DNA of 64,000 nt from Lepiota brunneoincarnata (lineage: Eukaryota; Basidiomycota; Agaricomycetes; Agaricales; Agaricaceae): assembly GCA_023014365.1 (NCBI GenBank), contig JAEBUN010000046.1:186001-250000 (forward strand), read 5' to 3'. Both the position numbers and the translations under genes were made by a program. Shown piece by piece: positions 47,892 to 58,684 of this stretch (position 1 is its first letter; the number at the start of each line of letters is the position of its first letter). The notes under the pieces are model-generated. The model was given only the letters and a program-made list of their open reading frames with translations, was not told the origin of the DNA and ran no database searches.

Positions 47892-50800
47892 TCATACGCC
47901 GTAGTGTACAAAAGGTACCCAAGAATTAAACGAGTCATGGTTTAACTTCTGTAGCTCCCGCACAGCTTCATGCAATGCATGTGCCGCTCGTTCACTGCTC
48001 GGTTCTCCTCCAGATAGAAGATTCTCATAAACCTTTTCCGCAATAATTGGAGCCGCTTCATCAGGTATCGCCCACATCGTCCCAATCACACTCCGATATC
48101 CTGCTCCTAGCATCGCCCCAGTAATGTGCACCGCCTCGTCCGATGCCTTCTCATCCCCAGTGGCCGTTTGGCAAGCCGACAAAAATGCAAGGTCAGCACT
48201 GGCGAATGGCTTGGCGATAATGTCAGTGATAGCCAAGCGCTGATCATGTAGGCAGAAACCGCTCCGCGTGGGCTCCTTCTTGTCCTGGATAGCATGACAT
48301 GCGAGGTGAATCCAACTGCTGTTTGCCATATGGGTCAGCACTCGCTCTCCGGTTGCCTCCTCGTTCTGAAGTACTTCGAATCTCCATCTAGTCTCGTCTG
48401 AGAATAGCTTTCTTATCCTTTCTACCTCCTTCTTAGCACCTGGGAGCGAGCTTTGGCCCCGTGTGTTAGCCATGGCAATACCAACTAGCTGTTTGAAAGG
48501 TTGCGGTGTTACGGATCTTGCCTCGAGCAAGGCGTTGACTGTCGGTGTGTATGACGAGACGACGTAATCAAATGTCCCTTCTATCCCCTCTGCAGTTTTT
48601 CGACAGGCGGCGTGGAGTGGAAGGAATGTAAGAGGGCCAGTTGGACACCACCAAATGTGGGGAAGGTCCCGGGGTTCAGGTCGGCTTGTCTACAGGAAGA
48701 TATCAGCAAGTGCGGTCTGCTATATTTAGTAACCATTACCGTCAAGCCCAAGCGTTGAATAATAGGAAATGCAATGCTCGAATAGATCCTCTCGAGAATT
48801 CCCGCCATGCGCGAAATACTCATTGGGACCGGTGCCCCGGCACGCTCCGTCCATCTTTGAGCACGATGAGGATTTGCGAGAAAAACTTTCAGAGATCTCT
48901 GCATGCTCTCAACATCCTCATAGCAGAGGCTGTCTAGCGTAATATGGAGCACATGGTCTATATTGGAGTCAAATACCAATGCGTCGCAACGGCGTTGATG
49001 GATATTGACGATAACCACAGGACCCGAGTTGGCAGCTTTCCTTAGAACGGAGACTGTTTTTGGAAGCAGGAAGTCACCAAAGTCCGGAAGCGATCGAATC
49101 CTTGCCACAAGCGAATCCCACTTTTCTGCCAGCCGATGATGGTGCTGGGTTTCTTCCTCGAGCGAAATCCCGACAGAATTGGATATTTTCGTGGTGTGTC
49201 CTCGGGTGGCGGCACTCCGCAGCTCATGTGAAACTTGGGTGAATTCAGCGCAGATATCTGGGTGCGCTTGGCGAAGATCATCAACCGATGTTCTGAGGTT
49301 GAGTAGTTGATTCCAGACAATTGAACGACCCTGCTCGAGCCACTCGAGTGCAAGATCCGGTTTGCCGACATCGAGGGCGAATGCGGCAGCTTCTTTTGGA
49401 ATATCATTAAGGTGATTGAGTTGTGAGTGGCGTGTAGCAATGGGATCTCCAATCCAAGCAACCTGTGGAAGGAGGTCAATGGCTCGATGGTATGCAACCA
49501 AGGCAGAAGAGGGATCGCGCTTCGCTTCTAAACGAGCCCAATGCAAAGAAGCCTGGGATTGGAGCAAAGGTGAACCGATCTTCGAGGTTGCAGCTGCCTG
49601 GAAATATGAAATTGCCTCATTCAAATCGTTCCGTGACCCAGTAAGATCGTATCGATACCGGATGGAAGCCCCAAGGTTGCTGAGCCATGTCGGTTTGTGG
49701 GGATGGCCATCCGGGGTGAGCAATGTTGCCTGCTCGTGATTTTTGATCGCCTCCTCGAGATCGCTCAATAACCCTGTGCACTTAAACCGGCGTGCTAACG
49801 TATTTCCAAGGTTACTGAGCTGTATTGGTTTGTTGGGGTGACCGTCCGGGGCGAGCAACACGGCTTGCCGTTGATTCTTTACGGCCTCCTCGAGGTCGCT
49901 CAGCATCTCTGTGTGTCTAAACCGAAGCTCGAAGGTAGTCCCGAGATTGTTGAGTCGTGATGATTTGTCGGGGTGGCCGTCCGAGGTGAGCAAGACTGCC
50001 TGCTGGTGATTGTGGATAGCTTCCGCAAGGTCGCTCAGCCTTCCCGTGCGCCCAAACCGACTCTCGAAGGAATTCCCGAGGTTGTTGAGCCATGCCGGTT
50101 TGTGGGGGTGATCATCTGAGGTGAGCGAGACGGCCTGCTGCTGATTCTTGATGGCCTCCTCGAGGTCGCTCAGCACCCCTGTGCGCCCAAACCGAAGCTC
50201 GAAGGTGGTCCCAAGGTTGTTGAGTCGTGCTGGTTTGTAGGGATGACCATCGGGGGTGAGCAACACTGCCTGCTGTTTATTGTTGATCGCCTCCTCAAGA
50301 TCGCTCAGCATCCCTATGTGCTTGAACCGATGCGCGAAGGAAACCCCGAGGTTGCTGAGCTGCCGTGGTTTATCAGGGTGGGTATCTGGGACGAGCAACA
50401 CTGCCCGCCGTTGGTTCCTGATGGCCTCCTCGATGTCACTCAGCATTCCTGTACGGCCAAATCGGCTCTGGAAAGAGATCCCAAGGTTATTGAGCCATCC
50501 TGGCTTCTCCGGATGGCCATCTGGGGCGAGCAACACGGCCTGTTGTTGATTCTTGATGGCCTGCTCGAGGTCACCTAGCATCCCTGTCCACACAAATCGA
50601 CTCCGGAAGGAATTCCCGAGGTTGTTGAGCTGTGCTGGTTTGTGGGGATGACCATCTGCGGTGAGCAAGACCGCCTGCTGCTGATGGTTGATGGCTTCCT
50701 CGATGTCGCTCAGTTTCCCTGCATGCTCAAACCGACTCCGGAAGGAAATCCCGAGGTTGGTGAGGTACCTTGGTTTGTGAGGATGGCCATCTGGGGTGAG

Positions 50801-50965
50801 CAGCACTGCCTGCTGCTGATTCTCGATCGCCTGCTCGAGGTCGCAAAGCCTACCCCTACGCTCGAACTGATCATGAAGAGTGTTCCCCGTTATTGCGAAT
50901 TTCTTTGCTCTGTTCGTATCTTCATCAAGCTGATTCGGCTCACGTGCAGACACGGTCTGAGCCAT
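47892..50965 (-). CDS. TPR-CHAT protein 3 (caspase-like), 1007 residues
   Basis: Exons 50965-48740 and 48689-47892, separated by a 50-nt phase-0 intron. Exon lengths (2226 and 798 nt) equal those of gene 2. Nine 45-residue units, the most regular of the three copies (DLEEAIKNQQQAVLLTPDGH repeated with few changes), so repeat-to-repeat homogenisation is likely. The linker keeps WIGDPI.TRHSQLN and LALEWLEQGRS, then the CHAT domain with His874 and Cys915 in place. The upstream block (51166-51191) is present, but the UTR intron sites are altered. Role as for the other copies: presumed sensor-protease. Confidence 0.92.
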
Positions 50966-52606
50966 GATCTTTGACGCGTTGTAAACGGTTGAAAGGCGCT
51001 AATATGAGCCAGAAGGGATGATCAGTCTAGTGGAGAACAGATCCTGAGAGAATATTGCAATACCCAAGGAGCTTCGGACGGGACAAGACAATCAACAAGA
51101 GATCAAAGTAAGATAGAACGTTACACTCGCTCAGTTCTGTGGGAAGGCGAGCCTGATGGGGTGATGCGAGCAACTGATCGGCGATGTGGCCGTGACACGG
51201 TAGTTCTACTGCAGATAGCAAATCTAGTTTAAAATTTGGAAAGTATATTTCAGGGATAGATAAGAAAGAGAGCGCCTACTTGGCTTGCCGTCAGGACCCA
51301 TTTTTACTTCTCTATCGTCTCCAGCCCCTACCGGCCTCCGCCGCTACTCAAGTTCAATTGAACGCGAACGGCCACCGAGGCATGCTTATGCCTCTCCTGA
51401 ATCTCGCCAGAGTACATACGCAATGATGATGGGGGTGGCAATAGCATTTAACTGTTTCGCGGAATCGCCCTGGTTGCCGTATCCACTCCTTCGCAAGCGT
51501 CATCCCCCCCTGTAGCTTTCGCACCCAGTGTCTTCGGCAGCCCCTGCTCCCGTGCTCGTGCCTACCCCCCAGGAGTCGATACTGTGAATATCATCAACAA
51601 GGAACTCTACAAGATGTCTTGTGTCGTCCGAAAACGCGCTGGGTCAAAATACTTGGCGCCTAACCACTGAATAAGTAGGAAATGCGCATCACCCATGTCA
51701 GCAAGGGTGATGGGCACGCCCAACGATGAGTTCAAGGTGGAGAATAGCAGGAACATAAGAAGCATATCGGTTTGGGGTTTGTTTAGTGTCAGTTTCTCCA
51801 TCCATGCTTCCATGTAACTACCACCCATGAGCTTACGTTTGCTGCTAGCCCGCAATGCTCCCTTCCTCCACCGACAGCTTGTCCTTAGGCCAGGGAAATA
51901 ACTTTTTTTTCCCGTTCTCTGATGCCCATGATCCGATCGATTCATTATGTACGAAATTTAGAGCGAGGATGGGGTTGGCTTGTATCCTGCTTGACAACAA
52001 CCATTCACTCCTCCGCCCAGGTTAGTTATCTGTGTGATACCTTGTCGACTCCCCTTTGGTCAGAGAAAACACTTAGACCCGTTGTCTACCCTTTACTCTG
52101 TCTCCGCCGATCTAGTTGGCAGGTGGCTGCCACGGCGTTTGTTGTCAGTGAACGAGTCCGCCTCCCAGACTCGGGTACTGGCGCCGATCGTGCCACGTAC
52201 ATAAGTACATCTTATTTACTCTGATGAAAAAAGTTTTTATAGCGATGAGATTCACATAATTATTCAATCAAGGTATGAACTATTGATCGGCACCCAAACC
52301 GAATCCACTTCGGGAAGCTCTTTTGTTTCTTTGGATCTGCAATGTTCTATAACACATCCCTTTTCCCGTGGGGGCCGCGTTAACGCAAGTGGCAGGGATC
52401 CCGTTGCGCAATAACATTACGTGAGTAACTCATCTGGCCGTCATTGTATTTGTGTTTGGTCCTTTTGCCCTCCAGGCTACGTCTTAAAGATCCTGTAGAG
52501 GGGGGACTCGCCCACTTTCTAGTCTTCTTCCTCGCTCATCCTCTGCCCCCCCCATCCTTATAAGTACCCTTCACTTTCTCCCTCCCCATTCGTCCTCGAG
52601 AATCGA
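50966..52606. other. Intergenic, no recognisable gene
   Basis: Contains the upstream block of TPR-CHAT gene 3 at 51166-51191. A minus-strand frame at 51607-51945 has hydrophobic stretches (TDMLLMFLLFSTL) but no family I recognise. The last 200 bp are pyrimidine-rich and probably the promoter of the gene at 52607. Confidence 0.45.
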
Positions 52607-53832
52607 ATGGCGACGTTTACTAACGTCACGTTCGAGCAACATGACGCGGCATTTATATATCATACGCGAATATCCATATGCCAACGTGACGTTCGTACGT
52701 GTCCTCAAGTTGGAGGTCTCAAAGGTTCCTCTCTAATGAACACAAGGTCTTCCCTTTCGAGGGTATTGGATTCTACTATTATGGCATGTACAGGACGACT
52801 GGCGGTCGCTTTGGGATTTGTATCGACTGCAATCCGGAGTCAAATCCTATCGAATATGAACAAGTTGATGCATTCAATGAGAGCCCGATTGATGAGCCTG
52901 TGCGCAAATAACCTCTCATATTACCCGTCAGGCCATATCCCCTTACACTGTGCTTTATTTATGAAAACAGTTCTTGCTATATTCGAAAAAGTGGACCGAA
53001 CCCGGAATACACAGAGTCCTCCTGTGGAATCGCCCAGATGATCGTTTTAGCGACAGCGATCCACAGATCACAGTAGACAAATTTGTGATCGAAGTCGAAA
53101 AACCCGCGCAAGTGTCTTCTTCAACTTCCTCTACTACGACCACCCCAATTTCCACTACCCAGACCACACCGGCCTCTACTGTCCAGAGTACATCGAGCAC
53201 CGCGACGAGCAACCCTTCTGGAAGCTCGAGTAACCCCCCTTGGGGCGCAATAATTGGGGGGTGTGGTTGGCGGCAACGCCGTACTCATCCTGTCCGTGAT
53301 AGTGCTCTGGCTCTTTTGCTGGAAAAGACAGAGAGCGAAAAGGAAGGAAAAATATTTTTTATATCACGGCAGTTCCAATAGTGAAGGAGGAGCATCAAGG
53401 CCACCTTCAGGGTTTACAACATTTATGGCCAAACGTCCCATTTCACGGAGCGTCACTACTTTTGTGCCGGATCGGGAGCCCACTGTACACGAGGAAGTTC
53501 CAAACTCCACGGGAAACGAGGTTGGGAGCGACGACCGACGTGAAGTGGACGCTGGGCTAGTGAACAGGGCGCTTTTACCACCGCAGTACCAGCAGGTATC
53601 GAGGAACCCCCAGAGGAGTGACCTTTCACGACAAGGGCGGTTTGTCGCAGCAGGTGAGGAGACGATCGCAGACGAGGGTAGAGGTAGACGGGAATTGAAG
53701 CAGGAGCACCTCTTATCATGGCAGGATGCCAACCGTTATCCAAGTCAAGCCCTGGGAGATAATTTGGGAGATGCTGGCAGGCATGCAGACAGTTCTGCCT
53801 TGGAAGCCGTCGATCATCCTTCATCCCCTTGA
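52607..53832 (+). CDS. Single-pass membrane protein with Ser/Thr-rich stalk, probable frameshifts
   Basis: Architecture: a beta-rich N-terminal part (FPFEGIGFYYYGMYRTTGG, GRFGICIDCNPE), then an intron of roughly 80-100 nt ending GAAAACAG at 52969. A second part follows (LLYSKKWTEPGIHRVLLW), then a Ser/Thr/Pro stalk (about 53110-53240), a Gly-rich TM segment (GGNAVLILSVIVLWLFCW), a basic stop-transfer (KRQRAKRKEK) and a cytoplasmic tail to 53832. This is a common Agaricomycete cell-surface layout of unknown ligand. The frame breaks at a run of six G (53256-53261): with five G the stalk reads straight into the TM segment. The start region (52607-52700) also needs a frame change to join the FPFEG part. 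Either a decayed gene or sequence errors. Confidence 0.6.
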
Positions 53833-54043
53833 ACACTAGCATTAAACACACACTTCTTGTAAATGTCTTTCATTTGTTGTTGTGGACAATTCATCTGGCC
53901 GTATACTTCCTGTTTGACGTGGACTTATTCAATAGCAGATATTGGTCATTTACACGATTGCCACTCAAGAGGGCTGAATCGACCACTAAGCCAGCAATGT
54001 AATCGCACAATTTCCGTAATGTCCATACTCGTGGAACGGAACC
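53833..54043. other. Intergenic, nothing recognised
   Basis: 3' flank of the membrane protein gene. No frame of note. Confidence 0.4.
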
Positions 54044-54046
54044 CTA

Positions 54047-54400
54047 CTCAATAAAGCAGCTCAAGCTGGTCACGCATTGGCACATCCCACTGCAAAGTAG
54101 CATTAGAAGGGTCGTGAGGTTGGGAAACTCTGAAATCCGGAGGAGTACTGAGACGTACCTGCTGACGAGTTGGCCAGTACTATACACGCCAACTGCTCGA
54201 GAACCCGACAACTGGAAGTCATGGCAGTTGCCGCTGGTGACCATGGCACCGGGCAGGGGTGACAAATTTGCGAATGGGCTGACGAGGGTTGTGTATATAG
54301 AAACCGTCGATCCGCGTGTCGGATCATATGGAACACCCGCCCGTTGTTGATAACGGAGTGAGCGGGGCATCTGGCGAGGCATGAGCCAGATGCTGATTCT
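54047..54400 (-). pseudogene. Small unknown gene, copy X1 (partial)
   Basis: Minus strand: SVINNGRVFHMI near 54350-54310, and a last exon ending RDQLELLY then TGA at 54047. The gene at 56706-57640 shows SVLTNDGRVFH and ends KLELIYSH, so the two are paralogues. No family recognised. X1 has lost or scrambled the middle part. Confidence 0.3.
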
Positions 54401-55800
54401 TGCATGAGGCGGACACGTGACAAGGTCACCAGCTTGATCATACGCGACATTTTACCTTGTCTGTACGCACCCTCCTCCCTTGCTTGCCGGCCTTCGATTT
54501 CGGGTGTATACCACGCAATATCTAGCATCCTTTTTCAACTACTGGCCATACCTGATACCTCCAGCTTGACGAACACGTCACCAACTATGAGACCACCCTA
54601 CAACGTGCCAGCCTTGACACGCGGTTTCCCAATCCTCTGGCTTCTCTGCGGCAGACCTGAGTCACATCTCAAACACACATTCTCGTGAATTCTGGAGTGT
54701 GGTCGCTTAGAGCTTCCGTTAGATGAAGGGGGTCGGGCAGATATAGAACGGCTCTTGTGTGGTAGTTTTATAAATATCAAGGTGAGAACCCGGACATCAT
54801 ACCCTGCACCTGGCCGCCCGAGGACCAACTGGTCGCAATCCTGCGTAGTGCTTCTGGTCTCTTCGTGATTGCATCTGTTGCAGTCAGATACGCCAGTGAC
54901 TCTACCGCTGAAGTCGCAGGTCCGATAGGAAAGCTGAATATTCTAATCGCCTATCTGGCTCACTCAGAGTGCGTGGGAGCAAAGAATCCCTCCGCCACCT
55001 TAGATCTCATATACTCTTTGATATACCGAAAGAAGTGTTTCCAATCACTGGACGGATTCTGGCACATTTAGCATTCAGATTTTCGGCTGTTCAAGGCCGA
55101 CCAGGCCTTGTCGACTCAAGGTATTTGCAACCTGCCAGACCAATACTTTTTTTCGCAAAAGTTAGACCTTCAAGTTCTCTGTACCAGCAACCGTACTTGG
55201 TGCAATATGAGGAGTGCCTCGTTCCACCCTTAAATAGTTGCTCAATAGACCAGCAACCTCTGCCGTCACAAGGGTGAGAGGCTGTAGCCTTCTCAACCCG
55301 GTATCAGAATGTTTTTGTTCGTTTGCATGCCCTCTGGGAACAACACCTCGCCGTTTCATAAGTATCTTAATTGATCATTAGACTATCTCCAGTTTAGTCC
55401 TGAACTTTCTTTCTTACCACCTCCGGTACGCACCCCCCAGGTTGGAACCAAGTGACGCGAAACTCAACAGAATTTAGCGCGGGGGCTAGCGACGAGATAG
55501 ACGAAAGAGGAAATCATATGCCCCAGCGTCGATCTGGCGTTGATGCACTGGTGGATGTCCACCTTCAGTAGTAATAAGCGCAATTCCCAGACGGCGCACA
55601 CAATGGCGGGCGGCCGTAGCCCCAGCCTTTTCTTTCTCGGTTCTCATGTGAAGCCGAAATGCGTTGCGTTTTCTAGCACAGACACACTTGTAATGAATAG
55701 TGGCGTTGCTGCTAGGTTCTATGCTCGGAACCCAATTTTTTCTGACGTTCGACATGGTCCAGCCCGGTGACGCGTGGCGTTTTGTTGGGGGGGAGCCAGA
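54401..55800. other. No recognisable gene
   Basis: Scattered frames up to 100 codons, no domain. The last 100 bp form the promoter of the secreted RNase-like gene. Confidence 0.4.
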
Positions 55801-55801
55801 A

Positions 55802-55811
55802 CTATAAATTG
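55802..55811 (+). promoter_or_regulatory. TATA-like element of the RNase T1-like gene
   Basis: CTATAAATTG about 75 bp before the ATG at 55882, a spacing usual for a strong fungal core promoter with a short 5' UTR. Confidence 0.5.
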
Positions 55812-55881
55812 GGCATTGATTGGCTCTCTACCGCTTGAGCACTTCACTTCGAACATTCTCCCCTCTATTCAAGCTATCGAA

Positions 55882-56493
55882 ATGCGTCGCTTCACAATTG
55901 CTTCTCTTGTTACTATGTGCCTCTTGTCCCAAGTTGCACAGGCTGTGCCTTCGGAACTTGCGTCACGACAGGTCGGATCCCGGCAATGCGTTTGTGGAGA
56001 AAACCCACGTGAGTCCTTTTGGCAAATTGTTCTGGTGTCCGCGAAAGGCCCCTCATGGTTTTTTCTTTGTCCACAGCACGAACTATTCCCACAAACATGG
56101 TTTCGGGCGGCATCCTTCAGGGTAGAAGTGGGGGCGGCACGTCATCCTCCGGAAAGCATTACCCTGTTCAATTTCAAAACAAAGAAGTAGGATTAACCTC
56201 CCGACTCATGTAGCAACGGAATCTGGTGTGGACTGATATTGTCGTAGCATTTCCCTTTTGTTTGTCCAGGCCGCACCTGGCGGGAATACCCGATTTTCCC
56301 TGGCTCGGTGTTCAAGAGCGGATTTGCGGGTGAGGATAGAGTTGTCTTTGACGAGAAGGGCAACTTCTGCGGTACGTCCCTTGCGCTGAACCATAGCGGG
56401 AGGTAACTGAATATCTCCTCCCCAGCTTGCGTCACACATGAGGGCGCCCCGACCCCAGGTGGTTTCGAGCTATGTGCCTTCCAGCATATGTGA
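55882..56493 (+). CDS. Secreted ribonuclease of the RNase T1/N1 (guanyl-specific) family
   Basis: Exons 55882-56008, 56077-56186, 56270-56371, 56426-56493. The protein of about 135 residues starts with a signal peptide (MRRFTIASLVTMCLLSQVAQA), then RQCVCGENP. The fold is recognised by HYPVQF (T1 Tyr38 region), WREYPIF (Glu58 region), EDRVVFDEKG (Arg77 in the DRVV motif) and VTHEGAP (His92), and ends ELCAF. Length fits RNase T1/F1. T1 has His at position 40 where this protein has Val or Gln, so activity needs testing. The predicted exons sum to 407 nt, one short of a multiple of three. The second donor reads GAA-GTAGG where GAAG-GTAGG would keep the frame, suggesting a one-base loss. Family role: extracellular RNA cleavage after G. 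Confidence 0.7.
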
Positions 56494-56705
56494 ATAGGAG
56501 CAACCCGTACCCCCGTTGGAGCAGCGGATTAAAGCATATAGTATTATGTTGAACTTCCAGAGAAACGTAGTTCCAAGCAGCTGTTGATTCTCGTGCCAAT
56601 GTATATGCTGACAGGTGGAGCAGAAGAATGCCCGGGGTGAAAGTCTGAAATCACAACTTGGTCCAGGAAAGCTGACCGTTGGGCTGGGTGCTTTTCTGTT
56701 CAGTG

Positions 56706-57640
56706 AGAGTATATGAGTTCTAATTTAGCGTCGCCGTGCGACAGCATAAGGTTGGACATATTCACTACCTTTGTAAAGCTGTATGGTCTACGTTGCAGAA
56801 ACGTGTGATCGGTTATATATGCAGTGTTGCCCGTTCTTACCTTCAACTCGAATTTCCACAATGTGTTCCCAGTTGCATTGATAATCAGTCGGAGCTTAAG
56901 TTTTTCAAGATGAACAACTTTAAACCACACTTCATCGAGGTTGGCTGCTTGTCTAACCCAGTTGTCTTGCAAGACTTGCACTCAGACTCAGAAAACCATC
57001 TTCAAAGTAAGGCTGCCACTCTCGCACGGATAGCCCTCTCTGCGCTACTCTGGGCCGAGGAGCACGAAGATGAAGAAACCAAAGAATGAGTACGAACTGT
57101 AGATGCCTGTGGCGGTCACTGTCTATTTAAAAATGCTGATCAGGATTGTGCTGTCGAGTATGCCCACTATGTGCCGAAAAGTCTAGGAAACTAGGAGAGC
57201 TTGGTAAATGTCATATTTGTGCTGCTACTCATAAGTCTGAAACGGCTTCCAGTTTACTAAACTCGAGTGGCATCGAAGAATAGAACATATCCTGGATACC
57301 CGATATAAAATCACTTCACATGTGGAATATGGTGTCGGGGGGCAACTGACCTGGAGTGGGGTGGAGCAGCCTTGCCCGCCATGCAGAATGAGCCAGTGTG
57401 GATCCTCGTACCAGAAGAACATGATGTCCATTCCTTCTGTGGCACCAAGGTGATAGCGCATTGCAAGAGTTTTCCAACCTTTGAAGTACCTTAGCTTCAT
57501 TGAATCCTATCTACATCTGTATTTACGATACTTGACATAGGAAAAGTCATTCAAATACCGCCTTGGTCCGATCCCCGGCAGGATGGAACACTCGCCCGTC
57601 GTTCGTCAGCACACTCTTTCGACTCAGGAGATAACACCAT
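56706..57640 (-). CDS. Small unknown gene, copy X2
   Basis: Minus-strand spliced model, partial. A first recognisable exon has SVLTNDGRVFHPAGDRTKA (upper end near 57630). A 52-nt intron (57558-57507) follows, then exon 57506-57351 (MKLRYFKGWKTLAMRYHLGA ... WLILHGGQ). One or more further exons end KLELIYSH with TGA at 56703-56705. Alternating hydrophobic residues suggest a beta-rich protein. Paralogue of X1 (54047-54400). No function can be assigned. Confidence 0.35.
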
Positions 57641-58684
57641 CATCACGCTCCATGTTTGCTCATTTTAGAATCTACTTCTGTTAGTACGGCAGCTTCATCC
57701 CAAATCCACCATTTCCGAAACCGGCCGCAAAACAGACCCGATGCCCCCCCGCCATAATCCTTCCATTTTGTGACGGCGAATCCAATTCTGCAGAAAATTG
57801 CCACCATACGTTGTGAGGGAGGAAACCCGCCTGCATGCAGAATCCGGCCTTGCACACATTTTTATTAGGTGTTTAAGTAGCACATTTGTACTTGAATACC
57901 CCAGCTCCTAACGACAAGGATGTCTCTGCTGCCATAAGACCGACGATAGGCTACAGCGTAACGGACTACAGTTTCTTGACCTACAGTTTCATTCTCTCAG
58001 TCTCTCTCTTTCACTCTCGTTCTCCAACATACCGCATAGACCCGGCCTATCCCCGATGAGGCCATGAAAGACCAGGAGTTCAACCCACTGCCTCCACCTC
58101 TTCCATCTCCGAGCCACCAGAGTTCCTCTTACGACCATGCTCTCACCGGTGGCCCTCCGTAGACTTTACCACCCCAAGTCGTCACTTCCGCGACCACATG
58201 AACCTTTCAGCCTCCTGTTTGCAGTCGGGCCCATGTTTCAACATTGACATACCACAGACCCCTCCCCGGCACCCCCACTCCAGACCCGGTCAAGGTCCCT
58301 TCCCGTACCGTACACTTCACATGGCTCGCAGCATATACGGCACTGACTCGATCGGTGATCTGTTGCGCGGCTCCTATCACCCTTCTGTGTTCCCCCTGTA
58401 CTGCTCCCGACTCGTTGGAAATACTCCTCACCTCCATGCCTGGTCGTTGCCCGACCCTACATTCCCCATCTGCGCCGAGCATCTCAGGGCACGGCATGGT
58501 GCTACATAAGAGTATCAAGTTCTCGTGCGCTGTTTCAGCCAGGTAGACTAAAAACCAAGTCCCAAGATCCTATGATCTACCTCTATCGGAGCCGAGCTCG
58601 ACTAGGTGTATGTAGCATGTTATATGTGCTCCACAACACTGTGTTGTGACCGGGGGCGCTCGAATCGCATCACGTCGTCGGTCG
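57641..58684. other. No recognisable gene
   Basis: Frames of 60-103 codons, proline-rich by composition (58200-58520), without domain similarity. Confidence 0.4.
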
